Positions 63,144 to 64,000 of a stretch of 64,000 nt of DNA are shown here, piece by piece. This DNA comes from Vagococcus hydrophili (GTDB taxonomy: Bacteria > Bacillota > Bacilli > Lactobacillales > Vagococcaceae), in contig NZ_CP049887.1 of assembly GCF_011304195.1 (NCBI RefSeq), forward strand, positions 1,860,001 through 1,924,000, read 5' to 3'. Within the stretch, counting starts at the first letter, position 1; every line of letters begins with the position of its first letter. The notes under the pieces were generated by a model. The model worked only from the letters and a program-made list of their open reading frames with translations, was not told where the DNA came from and did not search any database. The translations under genes were made by a program, and so were the position numbers.

Positions 63144-64000
63144 GTAAGCGGGAAGTAATCGAGTATATGCCAAATAAGGCGTCACTCTGTCATAATATGA
63201 CAAGTGGCTCCTTATTTTATCGACACGTAGCTTGAATCTGTTCTGACCAAGGTAAATAAACCTCAAGTGCTTTAGAATTTGAACTATCTTCTAAATTAGG
63301 AAGATGCTTAAACAAATATTCTAAATACTTCACAGGAACTAAGTTATTAGCTTTAGCCGTTTCGATGATAGAATAAGCGATTCCGTTAGCTGTTGCTCCC
63401 CGTTCACTCGCAGAAAAATGCCAATTTTTTCTGCCAATCGTTGTTGGGCGAATACTTCGCTCAGCTAAATTATTTGATAAGGCACATCGACCATCCTCCA
63501 GAAAATTCATCAAACCAGCCTTCATATTAAGCGCATAGTTAACCGCTTTTCCTAATTTCGAACCTGGAAGAGCTCTGAAAGAAGCGATCCATTGCCAGAA
63601 TTCATCAAGAATGGGTTGGCTTTTTGCCAACCGTAAATCATATCTTTCTTGATGGCTTAATCCCTTCATTTCTTTTTCAATATGAAAGAGTTGATCGCAA
63701 TAGGTAACTCCTTGGCTTGCCGGAGTATCTTTAGAAGAGGAATCTTTCGCTTCAAAGAATTTTCTTCGGACGTGAGCCCAACAATTAACTAACGTCGTAT
63801 TCTCAATCGATTTGTAAGCCGAGTAGCCGTCACAATGCAAATAGCCTGAGAATTCGGCTAAAAATTGTTGAGCGACACTACTTTTACGACTCAGGTCATG
63901 ATGATATAAAATAATTGGATACTCTGCTTGTTCGATGGTTCGAAAGAGCCAAAAGTAAGACTTTTCTTTTTCACTTGATAAAACATTATAGTAAGTTTCA
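63144..64000. mobile_element. IS66-family insertion sequence (one end visible)
   Basis: GTAAGCGGGAAGTAATCG at 63144 is the typical IS66-type terminal repeat start (GTAAGCG). The element then contains the end of a TnpC transposase on the minus strand and leaves the window at 64000. It interrupts the S41 peptidase gene at 63143. The other end and the target duplication are not visible. Confidence 0.85.
63217..64000 (-). CDS. IS66-family transposase (TnpC), truncated by window end
   Basis: DDE transposase; the visible 260 codons are the carboxy-terminal part. The frame is open to 64000, upstream codons reading ETYYNVLSSEKEKSYFWLFR, so the 5' end lies outside. Catalytic residues expected are Asp in LHCDGYSAY and Glu in NNLAERSIRP, followed by IGRKNWHFSASERGA, a strong IS66 signature. 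A zinc-like CWAHVRRKFFEA segment is also characteristic. Partner genes tnpA and tnpB would be beyond the window. Confidence 0.93.
   Translation of the reverse strand, partial: ETYYNVLSSEKEKSYFWLFRTIEQAEYPIILYHHDLSRKSSVAQQFLAEFSGYLHCDGYSAYKSIENTTLVNCWAHVRRKFFEAKDSSSKDTPASQGVTYCDQLFHIEKEMKGLSHQERYDLRLAKSQPILDEFWQWIASFRALPGSKLGKAVNYALNMKAGLMNFLEDGRCALSNNLAERSIRPTTIGRKNWHFSASERGATANGIAYSIIETAKANNLVPVKYLEYLFKHLPNLEDSSNSKALEVYLPWSEQIQATCR

Noticed and set aside
63081-63266. Minus-strand ORF spanning the IS66 end
   Set aside because: It joins IS sequence to the peptidase fragment in a frame different from both real genes; an accidental open frame.

Overview
The window is AT-rich DNA from a low-GC Gram-positive bacterium. 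A PTS beta-glucoside system, RbsU-type ribose uptake, a tryptophan T-box, Rgg/XRE regulators, PepO, LPXTG wall proteins and strong AGGAGG ribosome sites point to Lactobacillales, most likely Enterococcaceae (Vagococcus or Enterococcus). The genus is an inference; there is no rRNA gene to confirm it.

Layout. 1-4300: end of a beta-glucoside PTS transporter, a frameshifted 6-phospho-beta-glucosidase and a Cof-type phosphatase. 4380-9118 (minus): a carbohydrate ABC importer without an ATPase, translationally coupled to a UbiA prenyltransferase and a signal-less periplasmic-binding-fold protein. 9288-12914: pseudouridine synthase, C69 dipeptidase, ECF S component and a ridA copy with an in-frame stop. 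13322-24214: a 3630-residue LPXTG adhesin with about 26 CnaB repeats. 24323-28718: Nudix gene, a tandem 124-bp intergenic repeat, and a YheO-like regulator divergent from an MFS/TIM-barrel/RidA catabolic operon. 28806-36402: MFS exporter, Rgg regulator, DEAD-box helicase, ndk, and a two-component system followed by a PepSY lipoprotein. 36502-39811 (minus): pepO and trpS with a tryptophan T-box leader. 39928-43542: XRE regulator, cytosolic ApbE flavin transferase and two flavodoxin-fold reductases; the second reductase ends in two copies of a flavinylation motif. 43630-44236: AbrB/RelE-type toxin-antitoxin pair with a perfect palindromic operator. 44255-50777: a membrane J-like protein and a MoxR/DUF58/transglutaminase operon. 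50849-54174: ribose operon (rbsR, rbsK, rbsD, rbsU). 54396-61952: a second LPXTG adhesin of 2518 residues with 15 alternating CnaB repeats. 62012-64000: a decay zone with a broken acetyltransferase, a small membrane protein, and an S41 peptidase gene cut by an IS66-family element that runs off the window.

Most notable points: (1) a self-contained cytosolic flavinylation cassette whose target carries a doubled C-terminal FMN-attachment motif; (2) a dispersed intergenic repeat family of about 124 bp whose stems show compensatory base changes between copies; (3) two giant CnaB adhesins that share an upstream AAACGTTTTTTTGG element, one also with a good Fur-box-like site, and one with two consecutive sortase motifs; (4) the coupling of a UbiA prenyltransferase and a signal-less binding-fold protein to a sugar ABC importer. 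No tRNA, rRNA or CRISPR array was seen.
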